From: Bacteroidota bacterium
GTDB lineage: Bacteria > Bacteroidota > Bacteroidia > Cytophagales > Cyclobacteriaceae
Length of the DNA stretch: 64,000 bases
Direction: 5' to 3'
NCBI GenBank assembly: GCA_018266435.1
Contig: JAFEAL010000005.1
Location: forward strand, 725,935-789,934
Below are positions 53,072-62,704 of this stretch, one piece after another (within the stretch, counting starts at the first letter, position 1; every line of letters begins with the position of its first letter). Position numbers and translations under genes: made by a program. The notes under the pieces are model-generated. The model worked only from the letters and a program-made list of their open reading frames with translations, had not been told where the DNA came from and made no database searches.

Positions 53072-54337
53072 TCAATCAATCAGGCTTTGATAAACCAGTG
53101 CTTTGTATTTTTCACCAAGGGTCCAAAAAGGTGAGTTATAGATATTGGTGTAAATGATACCAATCAGTTTTTCTTTTGGATCAGCCCAGTAAAGTGTGCT
53201 GAAAGCACCGCCCCACGAAAACGTGCCTACGCTATAGGGCGACACGTAGTCATTGTCGGGGGTTTCCAAACCAAATCCTAATCCGAATTTTTCCTTAAGA
53301 GGTGAATGAAGTTGCTCGGTCAGCATGAGTTCAACGGTCTTGCGACTGAGTAACCTCACCCCGTTATATTCTCCCTTGTTTAAAAACAACTGAAGAAATT
53401 TGGCATAATCTGCTACAGTAGAACTCAATCCGGCACCGCCTGAATAGTAATGCCCGGCCATTTTAGGATAATCAGGGTTTACCCCATCATAGACAACCGT
53501 GGGGGGAGAAACTTTTCCGCCTTTCACTTCATAAAGGGTTACCAGTCGGTCTTGTTTTTCTTTAGGCAAATAAAAATAGGTGTCGTTCATCTCCAACGGC
53601 TTAAATATTTTTTCTCTCAAAAAATTTTCAAATGTCATTCCTGAAAGTACTTCTACCAGGTAACCCAACACATCACTGTTTAACCCGTATGTCCATTGCT
53701 CACCGGGGTTATGTTTTAAGGGTAATTTTCCAAGGATTTTTATTTTATCGCCCAGTACATCGGTATTGCGAATGCCTATGCCGCTGGGAATGCCCGCCTT
53801 GGCATAGATTGCCCTGAACTCTTTGCTGCCAATGGCGGCATAATCAATGCCTGAAGTATGCGTGAGCAGTTGACGTATGGTAATTTCACTTTTGGCAGGT
53901 TGTGCACTATACGTTGAATCTTTGTCATTGAACCATACCAGCACTTTTGGGTCTTTAAATTCAGGAATGTATTTGCTGATGGGTTCATCCAGTAAAAATT
54001 TTCCTTGTTCCCAAAGCATCATCACGGCCAGGCTGGTGATAGCTTTGCTTTGAGAGGCGATACGAAATATATGATTGGTCTTGAGTGTTATTTTTTTCTC
54101 CACATCAGCAAAGCCAAACGATTTTTCGTACACGATTTTTCCGTTACGCACGATCAGGGCAACAGCTCCGGGTAGTTGCTCTTTCAAAACATAATTGTTC
54201 AACACGTTGTCGATACGTGTGAGACGCTCAGGCGATACTCCGTTTTCTTCGGGCTTGCCCGGTACTAAGTTTTTCTGGCCGATGACCGATCCGGCAAAAC
54301 TTACAATAGCAATGAATAGTGCTGTTACTTTTTTCAT
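53072..54337 (-). CDS. Serine hydrolase, beta-lactamase class C family
   Basis: 421 residues with a signal peptide (FAGSVIG), so periplasmic. The Beta-lactamase/esterase fold shows the SxxK nucleophile as RIASQSKAI (S95, K98), the second motif YGLNSDVLG (Tyr-x-Asn type) and HYYSGGAGLSSTVADYAKFLQLF near the third. Relatives are esterases, D-aminopeptidases or carboxypeptidases; true beta-lactam hydrolysis is not implied. Last gene of a minus-strand run. Confidence 0.85.
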   Translation of the reverse strand: MKKVTALFIAIVSFAGSVIGQKNLVPGKPEENGVSPERLTRIDNVLNNYVLKEQLPGAVALIVRNGKIVYEKSFGFADVEKKITLKTNHIFRIASQSKAITSLAVMMLWEQGKFLLDEPISKYIPEFKDPKVLVWFNDKDSTYSAQPAKSEITIRQLLTHTSGIDYAAIGSKEFRAIYAKAGIPSGIGIRNTDVLGDKIKILGKLPLKHNPGEQWTYGLNSDVLGYLVEVLSGMTFENFLREKIFKPLEMNDTYFYLPKEKQDRLVTLYEVKGGKVSPPTVVYDGVNPDYPKMAGHYYSGGAGLSSTVADYAKFLQLFLNKGEYNGVRLLSRKTVELMLTEQLHSPLKEKFGLGFGLETPDNDYVSPYSVGTFSWGGAFSTLYWADPKEKLIGIIYTNIYNSPFWTLGEKYKALVYQSLID

Positions 54338-54371
54338 GATTAGGGTTGGGTGGTTGTTTAAATTTAAAATC

Positions 54372-55124
54372 TTAAAGTCCTTTTACACTCATGCCGCCAT
54401 CTACCATTATATTTTGCCCGGTGATGTAGCTGGCTTTTTCCATGCAAAGAAAAGCAACTACTCCGGCCACTTCTTCCGGTTCTCCTGTGCGGTTCATGGG
54501 TGTGCGTGCTAATATTTTCTCTAACCGTTCTGGGTTTGATAATACACTTTCAGTCATAGAAGTTTTGATGTACCACGGAGAAACAGAGTTTACCCGGATT
54601 TTGTCAGGGGCCCACTCAGCGGCCAGATGCCGGGTCATTTGTACCAGGGCGGCTTTGGTCATGCCGTAAGGCGGGCCGCTTTGTAAATCAAACGTGGCGG
54701 CTACAGATGCGATGTTTACTACGCTGGCATCTCCTGATTTTTTGAGCAGCGGAAAAAACAATCGGGTGATTTCGGTGGTGCTGAAAAGATTGGTTTCAAA
54801 TATTTTCCGGTATTCTTCTTCGCTGTACTCAATAAATTTTTTTCTCACGTTGGTGCCGACATTGTTTATCAAAATGTCAAGTTTGCTCCAATTCTCATTT
54901 ACCTTTTGAAACAGCGAGGTTCTGAATTGTGATTGGGTAACATCTCCGTCTGCTATGTACACGTTGGCCAAGTGTTTTAGCTTGCCCTGAATGGGCTTAG
55001 TATCACGCGCCACTACCAGCACTTCGGCACCCAACTCCAGCAGTTCTTTCACAATGGCCAGCCCAATGCCCTTGGTGCCACCGGTTACCAACGCTTTTTT
55101 ACCTTGCAACGACCACTCGTTCAT
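54372..55124 (-). CDS. Short-chain dehydrogenase/reductase
   Basis: 250 residues, classical SDR. Cofactor motif TGGTKGIG (14-21), NNVG (about 88), and catalytic Ser...YGMTK (Tyr-x3-Lys). [13 protein letters not shown] and the C-terminal [14 protein letters not shown] are typical of tropinone-reductase-like enzymes. It reduces or oxidises a carbonyl with NAD(P)H; substrate unknown. Spaced 34 nt from the downstream hydrolase gene, 30 nt from the metallophosphoesterase. Confidence 0.9.
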   Translation of the reverse strand: MNEWSLQGKKALVTGGTKGIGLAIVKELLELGAEVLVVARDTKPIQGKLKHLANVYIADGDVTQSQFRTSLFQKVNENWSKLDILINNVGTNVRKKFIEYSEEEYRKIFETNLFSTTEITRLFFPLLKKSGDASVVNIASVAATFDLQSGPPYGMTKAALVQMTRHLAAEWAPDKIRVNSVSPWYIKTSMTESVLSNPERLEKILARTPMNRTGEPEEVAGVVAFLCMEKASYITGQNIMVDGGMSVKGL

Positions 55125-55154
55125 AAAAATTGATTTAGGCGGTAATTTGGTGTT

Positions 55155-56201
55155 TTATTTTTTTGAATCCATACATTTTGATGCCTGAAAACAAAGCGTA
55201 TCGCCTTGCCGGGGTATGTTTCCGGTTTTATCGAGTATTCCTTCCAGTTTAAGGTTGGCCATAGAAGGCTCAGCATGGGTAAATGTTACCCACAGAATAT
55301 GATCAAATGCATTTTTACTTTTGTTGTTTTGCCCTCCACCGGTAGTAGCCAGCGTAATGTAGTCAAGATTATTTTTTGTGGCATACCCGTACTCATGCAA
55401 ATGGCCATTAATAACTGTGTACTTTCTTTTGTATAAAGCTTTTTCTATTCGTGAGAGCCCGCCATCACCTTCTCTTCTCCACACGGGCTTGTGCATAAGA
55501 AGAAAGGTCCATTTCACATCCCGATGGTTGGCAATCACTTTTTCAAAATATTCTGATTGTTCATTACTGATTTCTCCGGTTAACCGTTCGGGCATTTTAA
55601 AATAATCCGATTGAGCGGCAAGTTCTTTTTTTCCACTGTCGAGTAATTCAAGAGCTCGTTTGCGGGCGGTATAAATTTCGCTCATTCGTTTTTGGCTGTA
55701 GTCCTCGGTGTTGATCTGCAAGAACAGTACGTTGTGGTACACAAAATAATAATAGGTGCGGCCATACCTTTTTTGCCAGTACGTTTGCATGACTGAGCTG
55801 GTGAGGTCATGGTTACCGCCTACATGAAAAAACGGTGCATAAGCTTTGCTGACTCGTTGATCAAAAAAATCAAATTCTTTTTTGAGATGAAGTGTATCTT
55901 CAGAGCCTCCTTCAATTAAATCACCGATACTTAAGATGAAATCAGGGCGAAGCATATTCAGTTGTTCTACGGCAACTTCAAAAACGCCCGGTCTTTCCCC
56001 GCTGTTCAGGTCGCTGATGACGGCAAATGTAAAATCGTTACCCGGTTTTTGTGACGGTACATAATTCCATGGAGTTTTGCCTGATGAAATGTCACTTTCA
56101 AAATCTACGTTTGCTTTTTGGCACCCTTCAGTCAGAAAAGCAATAATCAGCAATAGTATTGAAACCGGCCAGTTGATCTTAATGATTGCTTTTGTTTCCA
56201 T
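55155..56201 (-). CDS. Metallophosphoesterase lipoprotein
   Basis: 348 residues with a lipobox (LTEGC, C about 27), so attached to a membrane on its periplasmic or outer face. Calcineurin-like motifs are visible: FAVISDLNSG (motif I), LSIGDLIEGG, GGNHDL, LLMHKPVW and INGHLHEYG. In motif I the usual DxH is DLN, so one metal-ligand His is replaced by Asn. It probably cleaves a phosphodiester, phosphatase or nucleotide substrate outside the cytoplasm. Confidence 0.88.
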   Translation of the reverse strand: METKAIIKINWPVSILLLIIAFLTEGCQKANVDFESDISSGKTPWNYVPSQKPGNDFTFAVISDLNSGERPGVFEVAVEQLNMLRPDFILSIGDLIEGGSEDTLHLKKEFDFFDQRVSKAYAPFFHVGGNHDLTSSVMQTYWQKRYGRTYYYFVYHNVLFLQINTEDYSQKRMSEIYTARKRALELLDSGKKELAAQSDYFKMPERLTGEISNEQSEYFEKVIANHRDVKWTFLLMHKPVWRREGDGGLSRIEKALYKRKYTVINGHLHEYGYATKNNLDYITLATTGGGQNNKSKNAFDHILWVTFTHAEPSMANLKLEGILDKTGNIPRQGDTLCFQASKCMDSKK

Positions 56202-56262
56202 AGTTAAAAGTATAACCTTTTAGTTTTAGCTGCGGCATGGTGTTACGTGCAGGGGTGAAAAA

Positions 56263-56634
56263 TTAATGAGGGTATTTTTTCTCCTGTTTGATTACCAGTA
56301 AAAACCAGTCCTTATCGGTCTGCAGGTAGCCTTGTTCATAGCAGTAGTGATAGGTGGCGCCTTCTTTAGTGGTATAAAGGCTGGTGAATAAATTAAAATC
56401 AAATCCATGTTCGGTCAATTTTTCGCGATGCACTTTGGTTTTGCCTGTTGGGTTTAGCGATTGCAAGATGCGTCTGTTTTTTCTCAGGGCATTGTTGATA
56501 TTACGCACCAAATTTGTTTCGTCACTGTTCAGCCGGTTGTTGTAGGCAATGCGGCATTGGTCGGAGCAAAATTTTTTGTCTGACCTTCCTTTTATTTTAT
56601 CACCGCACTCCAGGCATTTTTTTTCGGAGACCAT
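56263..56634 (-). CDS. Small zinc-ribbon protein, conserved hypothetical
   Basis: 123 residues. The N-terminus has four cysteines in a zinc ribbon (CLECGDKIKGRSDKKFCSDQC), followed by a basic helical region (NNALRKNRRILQSLNPTGKTKV) and a small alpha/beta end with YHYCYEQGYLQTDKDWFLLVI. Such CxxC...CxxxC proteins bind nucleic acids or proteins, but no function is established. It sits between the DUF3052 and metallophosphoesterase genes. Confidence 0.7.
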   Translation of the reverse strand: MVSEKKCLECGDKIKGRSDKKFCSDQCRIAYNNRLNSDETNLVRNINNALRKNRRILQSLNPTGKTKVHREKLTEHGFDFNLFTSLYTTKEGATYHYCYEQGYLQTDKDWFLLVIKQEKKYPH

Positions 56635-56655
56635 AAAAAAATTAGTTAGCCCAAT

Positions 56656-57057
56656 TTACCGATCTTTTACGGGAATCACCAATTTTAATCCTGACCAAAG
56701 TTCGTTCACGGCACAAACTTTAATATCCACCAAACCGTTTTTGATTGCCTCGGCACGGATTATGTCTTCCGTTACATCGGTAGGTATTTTGGATGATTTT
56801 TTATACCACGAAATCCAAATCATACCATTGGGGCGCAGTTGTTTTTTTAACCGGGGTATTTCTTTTGTCAGTTCATCTCGTTGACTGACGAAGCAGTGGA
56901 TAAAGTCAATACCTGTTTTGCATTGGCTGAGGGTAACATCAGCAGGAAAATCGGTGAAGAGGTTGAAGTAGTAATCCGGTGCATTGACTAACAGAATAAC
57001 AAAACCAGGTTTTATTCCTAGTTTTTTTGCTAACGGTGTGGCAGAATAGCCGGCCAT
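56656..57057 (-). CDS. DUF3052-family protein
   Basis: 133 residues. The pattern MAGYSATPLAKKLGIKPGFVILLVNAPDYY, then FIHCFVSQRDELTKEIPRLKKQLRPNGMIWISWYKKSSKIPTDVTEDIIRAEAIKNGLVDIKVCAVNELWSGLKLVI, is the DUF3052 core: a Rossmann-like fold resembling methyltransferases without the GxGxG loop. Nine nt separate it from the TamB stop. Function unknown. Confidence 0.82.
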   Translation of the reverse strand: MAGYSATPLAKKLGIKPGFVILLVNAPDYYFNLFTDFPADVTLSQCKTGIDFIHCFVSQRDELTKEIPRLKKQLRPNGMIWISWYKKSSKIPTDVTEDIIRAEAIKNGLVDIKVCAVNELWSGLKLVIPVKDR

Positions 57058-57066
57058 GATTAGAAA

Positions 57067-60000
57067 TTATTTTGTTCCGTCATTTTCTTTTTTGATTTGC
57101 TCCTCTACTTCTTTTCTTCTGCGCTGATGGGCGATGTTTAGCAGTTCTTTCCAACTGTTAAAACTCTTGGTGGACATCAGGCTGAAGCCGGTACTGATGA
57201 TGGTTTGACCACCAAAGGAGGAAGTAAGTTGGTTGACATTGGTGCGGTTAAACATTTTTATTTTTAATGTTCCATCGGGTGTCAGTAAATAGTCCACGGT
57301 CCAGTCGCCCAGCATATTGGAAACGTCCGACCGGTTGTATTGATTGTTAAAAGCGCCATCGCGCGTTACGCGCAAACGGCCGTTCAAGAACGAGTACGAC
57401 AACCGTAACTGAAACGTGTTGAATGCCTCCTGATCGAAATTGCCCAGATCAAAATTTACCTCCAGGTTTTGATCTACCTGCGTGAGCCAGTAGCTTAATT
57501 GATTGGAGAGAAGTTCGCTCACGCTGTTGTACAATCCGCTTCCGCCCAGAGTAGCGAAAGCATCTTGCGGGGAAAAACGCCTGAGCATGATCAAACTGAA
57601 TACCTGCTTCTTCAGTTCTTGTTCATTTAATTGTGCCTTGAATGCTTTGAATTCATTATTGAGTGATATGGTGGCGTAGTTTTGACTGGTGGCTGTTGAG
57701 ATAGGAACGGAGTTTGGCAAATCAGTGGCTACAATATCAAAATTGATTTGAGGTGACATCATGGGGCCATCTAATTTTAATTGCACCTCACACGGATACT
57801 TTCTTCGCATTTGCGGAGAGTTAACAATGTTAGGGTCTTGATTGCTGATGATCGGTGAAAAAGAAACCAGTTGCCGATAGCCCGCATTGATTGTTAAAAC
57901 GGCTGTATAAGGATCGCCCGCCCAACTGATCTTGCTGCCTTTATTAATGACAAACTCTTTGTTGATAATATCATACAGGGTAAAGTTGTAATTGCCGTGG
58001 TCAAATGTGTAATCGCCATACATGCTGAACTCGCCTTTTGTATCGAATTGCAGTTTGAGGTTACCATTACCATACCCCCGGATGATATCTCCCGAACGGA
58101 TATCAAAAATGATTTCACTGTAGGCATCGGGCGTGATATCGAGATTTAAGTCCATGGTGATGCCGGTAGATTCTGTTTTGGTGCGCGGCTTGTGTTTATT
58201 TTTTTCTACTTTGAGGGTGTCAGAAAAATTGGCGAAAGAAATAAATTCTTTTTTGGTTGCAGTGTTATCGGTACTTCCGTTTAGTGGAATAAACACACGC
58301 GTGCCTTTGGTTGATTTGGCAGTGGCTGAAATGTTCAGGTTATTAATGGGGCCTTCCATTTTTAAATTGCCGGTGGCATACGCTTGCCCATAAAAAAGAC
58401 TGTTGTCTTTGGCCGAGGTGTTCATTACTTGAAATTTGTCAAACGAAGCGGACAAATTCAGGCGCATGTCGTTAAAATTTCGATGAGAGATGAATCCATC
58501 CAGTTTTCCCTTGCTGTTCAGTTCGTCAGTTAATGAAAACTTTTTAAATGTGATTTCGCGAGGGGTGAAATCCAGCATGCCTGAAAAAGTGTACTTGGTT
58601 TTGAGGTAATCAATTACTAACGACCCCGACTCAATTTTTCCTTCGCCATTTATTTTGGGTTCTGAAAACGTTCCGGTAATTGAATAATTTCCGGTAAGTG
58701 TGCCATTCATATCTGAAAAAATTCCACGCATGAAGGGTTCGATGGTTTTTACGTTAGCTCCTTCCAGCTTGGCCTTTAATTGAAGCGGGCTCTCGTCTTT
58801 TGGATCGTAGTTGCCTTCTATATCTACTGCCCGCTTGCTGTCACGATCCAGGTAAAAATTGACATTGAACAACTGACGCTCACGGTCCCACTGATTTATG
58901 CCCGTGACATTGCCTACCAAAAAATCCTGAACCATCAGGTTTTGAACGAATACCTTGCTTTGCAAAAAAGGATCGTGATACAAATCACGGGCTTGCACTT
59001 CGCCTTGTACCAACCCCGAAACTTTTTCTTGTACCAATGAATTGATAATATCGATATCAAGTTGATTAATTGATAAAGTTAGCGCTGCATTGGGGTCTTC
59101 CGAAACGGACCCGTTCAGGCTGACGGATTCACCGGCATGGCTGATGCCCATCCGGTGGATGTGCCATTCTTTACCTTTGATCATGGCATAGTTTTCCGGA
59201 GCGAATGTCCAGGCTTCATTAAATATCTGCAGAGTTGAAGGCAAAATTTTTAAGCGTAAACTGTCTTGCATTAACTCAACCAGCGACTTTAGCTGTAATT
59301 GATTGTTGTTACCCTCTTGCTCAACATTTAAACCCATGTTGATAAGGTTGGCATTCCAGGCAACCGAAGCTAAAAGATTTTTAGTTTTGAAGGAAGAAGA
59401 CGCTGTTTGGCTAGCCGAAGTTATCTTAACCTGGGCATGCATGTCGGTACTGTCGTTGTGGCGGTATCCGCTTACGGCCCAATCGTTGCCAGAAAAAATT
59501 TTCTTGTTGTAGATCAACGTATCAATTTTTCCGGTTATAGAAATTGATGAGCGCTGGCCTTGTGAGTAATGGCCTTTAAAGACAGTTTCAGGTGACAAAG
59601 ATATATTGATATCGGCCAGTTGAGCCAAGGGGGAAATAGTATGCACCAACACGTTTAAGTTGGCTTCATAAGGTTTAATTGGTGTATGAATTGATTGGTC
59701 TGGCGTGAATTCTTTGTTGTGATTAAACTTACTATAAAAATCCAGTCCTAATTTTTTAATGTCGGCAATCAATGTAGGGTAGCGGTAGTTACCCACCAAA
59801 CTGATGTCGGCTATGGAGCTGCGCAATTTCAGTTGGCGTAGCTGCCCGGTTCTTTCGCTGGTCAGATCAACGGAATCTAATTTTAATTTTTTTGTTTGGT
59901 AGTGAATTAATGTGTGCTTTAAAAAAATTTTTCCTTGCAGGCTGTCTAAATTCAACCCACTGGTATTCACATCAAAATAAGATTGAACAAAGAGTGGCTC

Positions 60001-61638
60001 TTTGATCAAGCCGAGTTTGTCAATTAAGGCAGAATCGAGATTGGCCTTTACCTGAATTAATTCTTTTCCTTTTCTAAAGTCGATGAAGGCGTTAGCACTG
60101 AATTGCAGGTTGGGATCATCAATGGCTACATCACCATTGAACAACTGGCGGGCAAACCGTGCATTGGTGGTGATGTTGGTGTAGTTATAGTTTCTGAAAC
60201 CAAACGAATTTATTTTTCCGGTCAAGACAAAGTCAGAAGTTGAACGCGAGAGTCCTTTGCCATGAATGTGGCCATCCAGCGTTACGTTTTGGTAGTTGAT
60301 GGTGTCTTTTAAGTATGCCCCCAAGTTAAAACTAGTCAAGGCCAGGTTTCCGCTAAATTCAGAAAGTTCTTCGTTGCCTTTTTTAATTTTCAGGTTTACA
60401 TCGGTGGTGATGCTGCCCAGTTGGGTGAGCAGGTTTCCTTTGGCTACAAAGTCGTTAACAAACCCGGTGAAGTCTGCGTTGGCACGGGTGTGGCCAAACG
60501 GCTTCAGTGCTTTATAAGTACTTTCACTCAATAAAAACTCGATATCAGGTTGTTCTATTTTTCCGTCTTTGATGTGCAGGTCAATGAATGTTTCATTAAT
60601 GTTGGGCAAGCCGTCCATAACCAGGGTACCATGCACCTTGGTTCGGCCCATGGCAATAGTCATGGGTTTGAAAGCAAAGCGTGATACTTTACCGCTCGCA
60701 GCACCGGAGAGTGAAACAGACTGAGGCAACAGGGGTAATCCATAGGTAAACAAAAATAAATCGTGTGGATCGAGAACGGTGTTTTTTAGTTTGGCGAGGA
60801 TATTCACTTTGTCATTAAAATCACTCAGGTCATCCTGGCTGTGGTAGGTGAAAATAACGGTGTCGGCTATGGTGCTCTTGCCTGCTTTCAGGTTGATGTT
60901 CAGAAACTCCATGGAGCTTTGCGAGATGCGAAAATAGGTGCTCAGTTCGTGAATGGTAAATTTCGTTTGCCGGTCTTGTGCCCGCAGCGAGTTTACATTG
61001 AATTGAATGGTGTCGCCAATGACTTGAAAGGCATTAATATTTCCGTTGTCCAGGTCTAAGTGAAAATGCCGGTAGTCAAACCCGTTTTGGATAGAGTCGC
61101 TGCCCGCTTCGTTGTAAATAAACTGTGAGTTGTCAAGCCCGATCTCGCCAATGTTTAATTTGGCAGAGCTTGATCCGCCACCACCCGAAGAATATTTTTC
61201 ATTGATTTTTTTGATGAACAAGTTAATGTTAAGATTTTTTGATGTGTCGCTTTCGGCTATACTTTTTAAGTTAACTTCAGCATGGTTGATGTCTACCGCA
61301 TCAATGTTTACGTTTCCGTTTTTCATCAGGCTGAGTAATTCAAAATTGACGGCCAGTTTGCCTACTGAGATCATGGTATTTTTTTCAGGGTCGGTGATCT
61401 TTACATTTTTCAGATCCAGCCGGTCATACCACTTCAGTTCCATGCTTTCAACGGTGGTAGGAAACCCCACCACACCCGAAAATCCTGCCAGGTAACGGTG
61501 CATCAGGTAGGTTTGCACTTGCGGAAATTGCAGCATCAAAAACGACAGCGTGGCAAAGGCAATGACAATAAAAAGGGTGTACAAGATAATTTTCTTGCAC
61601 CAATAAAAGATCTGATTTTTAATAACTTGCAACCGCAT
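57067..61638 (-). CDS. TamB-like translocation/assembly protein (DUF490)
   Basis: 1523 residues. An N-terminal membrane anchor (IILYTLFIVIAFATLSFLMLQFPQVQTYLM) is followed by a very long periplasmic beta-rich body, and the C-terminal DUF490 domain with GNLKLQFDTKGEFSMYGDYTFDHGNYNFTLYDIINKEFVINKGSKISWAGDPY. It should form a beta-taco bridge that carries phospholipids or barrel precursors to the outer membrane. The start codon shares CATG with the divergent tsaD start, so promoters lie inside each other's coding sequence. Confidence 0.93.
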   Translation of the reverse strand: MRLQVIKNQIFYWCKKIILYTLFIVIAFATLSFLMLQFPQVQTYLMHRYLAGFSGVVGFPTTVESMELKWYDRLDLKNVKITDPEKNTMISVGKLAVNFELLSLMKNGNVNIDAVDINHAEVNLKSIAESDTSKNLNINLFIKKINEKYSSGGGGSSSAKLNIGEIGLDNSQFIYNEAGSDSIQNGFDYRHFHLDLDNGNINAFQVIGDTIQFNVNSLRAQDRQTKFTIHELSTYFRISQSSMEFLNINLKAGKSTIADTVIFTYHSQDDLSDFNDKVNILAKLKNTVLDPHDLFLFTYGLPLLPQSVSLSGAASGKVSRFAFKPMTIAMGRTKVHGTLVMDGLPNINETFIDLHIKDGKIEQPDIEFLLSESTYKALKPFGHTRANADFTGFVNDFVAKGNLLTQLGSITTDVNLKIKKGNEELSEFSGNLALTSFNLGAYLKDTINYQNVTLDGHIHGKGLSRSTSDFVLTGKINSFGFRNYNYTNITTNARFARQLFNGDVAIDDPNLQFSANAFIDFRKGKELIQVKANLDSALIDKLGLIKEPLFVQSYFDVNTSGLNLDSLQGKIFLKHTLIHYQTKKLKLDSVDLTSERTGQLRQLKLRSSIADISLVGNYRYPTLIADIKKLGLDFYSKFNHNKEFTPDQSIHTPIKPYEANLNVLVHTISPLAQLADINISLSPETVFKGHYSQGQRSSISITGKIDTLIYNKKIFSGNDWAVSGYRHNDSTDMHAQVKITSASQTASSSFKTKNLLASVAWNANLINMGLNVEQEGNNNQLQLKSLVELMQDSLRLKILPSTLQIFNEAWTFAPENYAMIKGKEWHIHRMGISHAGESVSLNGSVSEDPNAALTLSINQLDIDIINSLVQEKVSGLVQGEVQARDLYHDPFLQSKVFVQNLMVQDFLVGNVTGINQWDRERQLFNVNFYLDRDSKRAVDIEGNYDPKDESPLQLKAKLEGANVKTIEPFMRGIFSDMNGTLTGNYSITGTFSEPKINGEGKIESGSLVIDYLKTKYTFSGMLDFTPREITFKKFSLTDELNSKGKLDGFISHRNFNDMRLNLSASFDKFQVMNTSAKDNSLFYGQAYATGNLKMEGPINNLNISATAKSTKGTRVFIPLNGSTDNTATKKEFISFANFSDTLKVEKNKHKPRTKTESTGITMDLNLDITPDAYSEIIFDIRSGDIIRGYGNGNLKLQFDTKGEFSMYGDYTFDHGNYNFTLYDIINKEFVINKGSKISWAGDPYTAVLTINAGYRQLVSFSPIISNQDPNIVNSPQMRRKYPCEVQLKLDGPMMSPQINFDIVATDLPNSVPISTATSQNYATISLNNEFKAFKAQLNEQELKKQVFSLIMLRRFSPQDAFATLGGSGLYNSVSELLSNQLSYWLTQVDQNLEVNFDLGNFDQEAFNTFQLRLSYSFLNGRLRVTRDGAFNNQYNRSDVSNMLGDWTVDYLLTPDGTLKIKMFNRTNVNQLTSSFGGQTIISTGFSLMSTKSFNSWKELLNIAHQRRRKEVEEQIKKENDGTK

Positions 61639-62656
61639 GGTTCAGCTTCCTACTATTCTTGCCATAGAGTCATCGTGCGATGAAACGTCTGCTTCGGTAA
61701 TTCGTTCAGGCAAGGTACTCAATAATGTTGTTGCTTCACAGGCTGTGCACCAAAAATACGGTGGGGTAGTGCCAGAGTTAGCATCACGAGCGCACCAAAA
61801 AAATATTGTGTACGTGGTAAACGAAGCCATGCAGCAGGCCGGTATAAAAAATAAAGAGCTAAATGCCATTGCCTTTACACGTGGGCCGGGCCTGATGGGT
61901 TCGCTGCTGGTAGGCGTTTCGTTTGCCAAAGGCATGGCACTGGCACTTGATCTGCCAATGATTGAAGTGAACCACATGGAAGCGCATGTGCTGGCTCATT
62001 TCATTGATGAACCACGACCGGAATTTCCTTTTTTGTGTTTGACGGTGAGCGGTGGACACACGCAAATTGTGTTGGTGAAAAATTTTTTAGAAATGGAAGT
62101 GATGGGTCAAACACAAGACGATGCCGTGGGTGAGGCATTTGACAAAGCCGCCAAGATGATGGGCTTACCTTATCCGGGAGGACCATTGATTGACAAGTAT
62201 GCGAAGTTGGGAAACGCAAACGCTTATAAATTTTCGCAAACTTCAATGCCGAATTTGGATTTTTCTTTTAGTGGAATTAAGACAGCGTTTCTTTATTTCT
62301 TGCGCGACAAGAAAAAGGAAGATGAAAATTTTGTTGAGAAAAACCTGAATGATATCTGCGCGAGTTTACAAAAGCATCTTATAGGCATGTTGCTACAAAA
62401 ATTAAAATTAGCATCACAACAAACGGGTACTAAACAAATTGCCATTGCCGGTGGTGTTGCTGCCAACTCAGGTTTGAGAAATACATTGAGTGAATTAGCA
62501 AAAGAATTGAATTGGAAAGTTTTTATTCCCGAATTTCAATACTGCACCGACAATGCCGCCATGATTGCCATGGCCGCGCATTATAAGTTTTTAGCAGGAA
62601 AATTCTGTGCGATGGATGTTGCTCCGATTCCGAATTTAGGAGTGGGTGATATTTGA
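61637..62656 (+). CDS. tsaD: tRNA N6-adenosine threonylcarbamoyltransferase
   Basis: 339 residues. It adds the threonylcarbamoyl group to A37 of ANN-decoding tRNAs (t6A), working with TsaB and TsaE. Marks are ILAIESSCDETSASVI, VPELASRAHQ, NHMEAHVLAH (iron-binding HxxxH), LTVSGGHTQI, DDAVGEAFDKAAKMMGL and AIAGGVAANSGLR, ending with CTDNAAMIAMAA. The ATG overlaps the TamB start codon on the other strand and cannot be moved downstream without losing the first strand. Confidence 0.97.
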   Translation: MVQLPTILAIESSCDETSASVIRSGKVLNNVVASQAVHQKYGGVVPELASRAHQKNIVYVVNEAMQQAGIKNKELNAIAFTRGPGLMGSLLVGVSFAKGMALALDLPMIEVNHMEAHVLAHFIDEPRPEFPFLCLTVSGGHTQIVLVKNFLEMEVMGQTQDDAVGEAFDKAAKMMGLPYPGGPLIDKYAKLGNANAYKFSQTSMPNLDFSFSGIKTAFLYFLRDKKKEDENFVEKNLNDICASLQKHLIGMLLQKLKLASQQTGTKQIAIAGGVAANSGLRNTLSELAKELNWKVFIPEFQYCTDNAAMIAMAAHYKFLAGKFCAMDVAPIPNLGVGDI

Positions 62657-62704
62657 TACTAGTTCTTGTTTCAGATTGAAAAAGGACAAGGCATTTGGAA
62701 TCAT

